The position numbers and the translations under genes were made by a program. Positions 56,784 to 64,000 of a stretch of 64,000 nucleotides of DNA are shown in pieces (the first letter of the stretch is position 1; the number at the start of each line of letters is the position of its first letter). Origin of the DNA: Kiritimatiellia bacterium (GTDB lineage: Bacteria; Verrucomicrobiota; Kiritimatiellia; JAAZAB01); NCBI GenBank assembly GCA_028718125.1, contig JAQUMN010000015.1, positions 21,640 through 85,639 on the forward strand, given 5' to 3'. The notes beneath the pieces are model-generated. The model saw only the letters and a program-made list of their open reading frames with translations. It was not told where the DNA came from and made no database searches.

Positions 56784-57771
56784 GATTCTCAATGCGTTTG
56801 ATCTCCCGGTCGAAGTCTGAGATATATTCCGCGTCCTGCCGCTGGCGGTACACCTCGAATGCCCCCTCGGCTTTGAGCTTGGCCTCCAGCGCGCTCACTT
56901 TGCCCTTGTCTTGCAGAATCGGATAGTTCGACAATTCCAAAAAGCTGTTCAAGAAACCCACCCAATCGGCCATCTTCATCAGGATGCCCCGCTCGGCCCG
57001 ATTCTCCGCCAGATCGAGGTAGGCGGATACAATCCGGTTCAGCTCCTTCACATGGGCCTCGTTCAGGTAGTTCTTTGCCACTGTGACATCGGACTTTAGA
57101 ATCTTCCCGTGTGGCGCATGTTTCCAGGTTGTCAGGCCCAAGTAAATCTTGGCCGCATCGGCGGAAGCGTAGATCAGTTCCGCTGCCGTCTGGCCGGTAA
57201 TGGCCCAATGCAGCTTGTTCTGCACGGTGGCGAAGAACTCCTGGGTCACCGGTGCATCTGCGCTGTAATCCACCGACAGGGCGTAGATATCCGTGATCTT
57301 CTGGTAAAAGCGACGTTCACTGGCCCGAATCTCGCGGATGCGCTCCAGCAGTTCGTCGAAGTAATCCTTGCCAAAGACCTGTTTGCCCTGTTTCAGCCGT
57401 TCGTCATCCAGCACGAAGCCCTTGATGATGAACTCCTTAAGCGTCTTCGTAGCCCAGATGCGGAATTGCGTAGCCTGGTAACTGTTGACCCGGTAACCCA
57501 CGGCGATAATGGCGTCGAGGTTGTAAAAACCGGTCTGGTAACTTTTTCCGTCGGCGGCAGTTGTTTCCAAAATGGAAATAACTGATTTCTCCGCCAACTC
57601 TCCCGACTCGAAAATATTCTTCAGGTGCTTGTTGATGGCAGGCACCTTGACGCCAAACAGCTCGGCCAGAGCCTTTTGTGTCAGCCAGACCGTCTCATCT
57701 TTGAAGCAAACCTCCACCTTCACCGCCCCGTCCGGCGCGGAATATAGAAGAAATTGATTCTGGTCGTTCAT
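56755..57771 (-). CDS. RhuM-family protein
   Basis: VCFKDETVWLTQKALAELFGVKVPAINKHLKNIFESGEL; NLDAIIAVGYRVNSYQATQFRIWATKTLKEFIIKGFVLDDERLK. Confidence 0.93.
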   Translation of the reverse strand: MNDQNQFLLYSAPDGAVKVEVCFKDETVWLTQKALAELFGVKVPAINKHLKNIFESGELAEKSVISILETTAADGKSYQTGFYNLDAIIAVGYRVNSYQATQFRIWATKTLKEFIIKGFVLDDERLKQGKQVFGKDYFDELLERIREIRASERRFYQKITDIYALSVDYSADAPVTQEFFATVQNKLHWAITGQTAAELIYASADAAKIYLGLTTWKHAPHGKILKSDVTVAKNYLNEAHVKELNRIVSAYLDLAENRAERGILMKMADWVGFLNSFLELSNYPILQDKGKVSALEAKLKAEGAFEVYRQRQDAEYISDFDREIKRIENHESSRAHGP

Positions 57772-57788
57772 GCAGGCATCCCCTTAAA

Positions 57789-58180
57789 ATGAACTATTCG
57801 ATAACGCCGAATAGTTGCCCGCGCCTCCTCGGAAAAGGCCGGATTCAGCCACAGAATCGCATCGCGCAAGCAGCCCACCAGCAAGTTTTTGCTGCATGCA
57901 TCCCTCCGCCCGGGGGAGAATACCATGGCGACGGGTGGCTCCACCGCTATCAGGGCGGTGATACCGCGCCCTGCTCCAACTCGATCTTCAGCGGCTCGCG
58001 GCGCGACTCGAACGAGTCGGAAACATACTTGAGAAAGAACAGCCCCAAGGCAACGTGCTTGTACTCGGCGGCATCCACCGTGCCGCGTAATTTATCCGCG
58101 GCAGCCCAGAGGGTGTCTTCAAATCCAATACCCGTATCGTTCGCTTCCGGTTTTGCCACGATTATTCCTCCATGGATCAT
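57789..58180 (-). pseudogene. Type I RM remnant: HsdM N-terminus followed by HsdR-like fragment
   Basis: GIGFEDTLWAAADKLRGTVDAAEYKHVALGLFFLKYVSDSFESRRE then truncated; downstream frame has LRDAILWLNPAFSEEARATIRRYR, HsdR-like. Confidence 0.7.
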
Positions 58181-58406
58181 TTGGGCCGCACGGAGTTCTT
58201 ATAATATAGATAAACAAGCCGTTTTGTCCAAACAGCTTGATATGGCCATTGCTTTCAGGCGCTTTGGCCCGGTACCACATTCAAGGCTATGCAACAAAGA
58301 AGAAGATTAACTTACGCAGGTTGCCTGTCAACGGAAAATCCTCGGATTTTGGATCTAACGGAAGTAACAGTTTAGCCCGTTTTGCTGAGCGAGTCCTGAG
58401 GGTCCA

Positions 58407-58527
58407 AGTCCCGAGGGTCAGTCCTACGAATAGCGAATAAGTCTATTTCCGGAACTGCGCACTCAGATTGGTGTCCAGACGCTTCACCACGCAGGCCAGC
58501 TTCGCATCGGCCACCAGGCCACGCGCA
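58407..58527. repeat. Direct repeat copy 2 (~121 bp)
   Basis: See copy 1; roughly 90% identical by eye, same orientation. Confidence 0.9.
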
Positions 58528-58759
58528 AATTCCTCCAACGTGAGATTCCCCTGCGCACGATGCGGCCGATTGGATGATATATCCATGCCGATACCATTCC
58601 ACCTGGGGATCAAATCTATTTTGGCGTTTTCCGCCGGTCGCGCGGGCCTTTCTATCAGGAAGACCAGGGCCAACCTTACCATATTAAATATCTGGGCGAA
58701 CCCGGAAATATGAATTGAATAACTCGTCTAACCATTGAAGATATGGCACTGTATGGACC

Positions 58760-59545
58760 ATGCGGAAAGGGCTACGGATGATTCATAATAAGCTGCTCAT
58801 GATAAGCCTGGCCTCGGTCATCCCATTTCTCGGGGCCTGCAACAGCATGAAGCTCATGTCCACCTATAAAGATGCCGGGTTTCTTGGCGATTATTCCAAC
58901 CTTCGGCCCGATCCTGACCATTGCGATGCGGCGATATGGATTAAACCGGGATTCAGCCTGAAGAATTATGACAAAATCCTCCTGGATAACATTATCGTCT
59001 GGTATAGGGACAAGTCCGATTACAAGGGGGTTGATGCATCCAGGCTCAAGATTCTTACCGATTATTTCCATGCGGCCATTACCCATGCGCTTGGCGCCGA
59101 TTACCCGGTTGTGACCGAACCCGGGCCGGGTGTCTTGAGGATTCGTGTCGCCATTACCGAAATGGTCCCTACCAAACCTTCCATGAGTGTCGTCGTCCTG
59201 GTCTTACCCTATGCAACGATAGCGGATCTTGCCGCAAGTATGACGACCCAGGGCGGGTTCGGCAGTTCCCCGTATGTCGGGGATGCCGCGATCGAGTCGG
59301 AGTTTCTGGATAGCGTAACAAGCGAACGGGTTGTGGCCTATGTGGACCGGCGCATCGGCAAAAAATACGATTACGATTTTCATCGCGGACCTGTGAAATT
59401 CGTTTCCCAGGCCGCCGTGTCCTATGTGGAAGCTTATACATTCTGGAGCTATACAAAGGAAGCCTTCGATTACTGGGCCCGGGAATTGAGAACGCGCCTT
59501 GATAAGGCGCATGGGAAAGCCCCCGTAAAGAAAAAATGGTGGTAA
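58760..59545 (+). CDS. DUF3313-like lipoprotein
   Basis: Lipobox ...VIPFLGAC; DAGFLGDYSNLRPDPD..., LLDNIIVWYRDKSDYKGVDASRLKILTDYFHAAI. Confidence 0.75.
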   Translation: MRKGLRMIHNKLLMISLASVIPFLGACNSMKLMSTYKDAGFLGDYSNLRPDPDHCDAAIWIKPGFSLKNYDKILLDNIIVWYRDKSDYKGVDASRLKILTDYFHAAITHALGADYPVVTEPGPGVLRIRVAITEMVPTKPSMSVVVLVLPYATIADLAASMTTQGGFGSSPYVGDAAIESEFLDSVTSERVVAYVDRRIGKKYDYDFHRGPVKFVSQAAVSYVEAYTFWSYTKEAFDYWARELRTRLDKAHGKAPVKKKWW

Positions 59546-59653
59546 ATATCCTTGTGCAGGGAATGGGCTGTTGGCCAGCCCACTCATCGAAGACGAGTTC
59601 AAGGATCTGCTTCGGCAGGCCGATCATGGTCGCCCCCTGAGGCTTCAAAAACA

Positions 59654-59692
59654 AAAAGGCGCCCCCGATTCGACATCGGAGACGCCTTTTCG
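59654..59692 (-). terminator. rRNA operon terminator
   Basis: AAAAGGCGTCTCCGAT-GTCGA-ATCGGGGGCGCCTTTTT on the minus strand, downstream of 5S. Confidence 0.85.
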
Positions 59693-59697
59693 AAAAA

Positions 59698-59815
59698 ATC
59701 CCGGCAACGTGCTACTCTCCCGTGGCCTACACCACAGTACCATCGCCGCAGGGGCCCTTAACGGTCGTGTTCGGAATGGGAACGCGTGTTACCTCCCCGC
59801 TATGATCACCGGGAA
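59698..59815 (-). rRNA. rrf: 5S rRNA
   Basis: Minus strand TTCCCGGTGATCATAGCGGGGAGGTAACACGCGTTCCCATTCCGAACACGACCGTTAAG...GCCGGGAT. Confidence 0.93.
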
Positions 59816-59884
59816 AAAAAGCCAATTGCATAGAGGTTGAACAAGGATTCACCTATTCGCACTCGAGTGGCGAGATAGGCAAAA

Positions 59885-62860
<2,976 letters not shown>

Positions 62861-63052
62861 ATACATTTGCCTGGTCTCGCCTACCCGAGCACAAGTAGAT
62901 TGTACTTGTTTTACCCTCTATGCAATTGTCAAAGAACAACGCCCCTTTACGGAGCTAAAAAATCGGCACATCCGATCCGCCCCCGCGGGATATTCGGACG
63001 AATAAAATCGAATCCAAAACGTCAAACGCAAATCCAAAATCTCAAATTCTTA

Positions 63053-63129
63053 TGGTGGGCGTGCCTGGAGTCGAACCAGGGACCTCGTCCTTATCAGGGA
63101 CGCGCTCTAACCAACTGAGCTACACGCCC
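63053..63129 (-). tRNA. tRNA-Ile(GAT)
   Basis: GGGCGTGTAGCTCAGTTGGTTAGAGCGCGTCCCTGATAAGGACGAGGTCCCTGGTTCGACTCCAGGCACGCCCACCA; CCA encoded. Confidence 0.97.
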
Positions 63130-63220
63130 CCGATCCACGGCCAATTTATGATTTATGATTTTTGATTTCTGATTTACCGCTCTGATTGAAAAACCAGCAA
63201 TCATATGTCATCAATTCAGC

Positions 63221-63296
63221 TGGTGGAGGCAACCGGGCTTGAACCGGCGACCCCGAGCTTGCAAAGCTCGTGCTCTGCCAACTGAGCTATGCCCCC
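63221..63296 (-). tRNA. tRNA-Ala(TGC)
   Basis: GGGGGCATAGCTCAGTTGGCAGAGCACGAGCTTTGCAAGCTCGGGGTCGCCGGTTCAAGCCCGGTTGCCTCCACCA; CCA encoded. Confidence 0.97.
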
Positions 63297-63581
63297 GATC
63301 CCATTTTTGATTTTTGATTTTCGACTTCTGATTTACCATTTTAATTGGAAAAATCAGCAATCAGCAATCACAAATCATCAATGCTGACGCCCCGGTCGCC
63401 GTCATTCAACAGAAATCTGCAGGCCAAACTTTTTTTCGAACCGGAAGAGGTGTGACTTGCTTCAAAGCCCCTGTTCACTTCAATCTGCCCCGGTTGCCCG
63501 GAGCTGACCCCATCCCGGCGATAAAACCAGGACAGTTGACCTCTCATTGTTCCGCAAGCTTGCGCTTTTGGAACGCTGATA

Positions 63582-64000
<419 letters not shown>

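Overview
The 64 kb window looks like a chromosomal contig from a PVC-like bacterium; that lineage guess rests on gene content only. From left to right it contains: a ThuA/HEAT giant secreted protein and carbohydrate-associated genes; a decayed IS4-type transposase; a SGNH hydrolase; a creatininase; ferredoxin-EtfA/EtfB; a histidine kinase and sigma54 response regulator next to a membrane-anchored small heat-shock protein with an apparent sigma54 promoter and paired upstream dyads; a Gld-like ABC / MoxR / DUF58 / Bat (VWA) operon with fused Bat genes; a catabolic cluster (SDR, LsrF-like, AraC, two UroD-like, GH95-like); RRM and RluA-type genes; a defence island (51-58.6 kb); and a minus-strand rRNA operon (16S-tRNA-Ala-tRNA-Ile-23S-5S). 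The main find is a five-gene, translationally coupled cluster at 52769-56518: QueC-like, TGT-like, CD-NTase, 2TM effector, OGG/HhH glycosylase. It matches type IV CBASS. The CD-NTase has a Gly/Ser-rich N-terminus (MGSSGGFFSSG), a plausible substrate for deazaguanine conjugation. A GIY-YIG/RAMA-like gene lies 24 bp upstream, and decayed restriction-modification genes plus a ~122 bp direct repeat lie next to it. The window also carries several families of intergenic palindromic repeats, one apparently inserted in frame in a Bat gene. All family assignments come from reading motifs; no searches were run.
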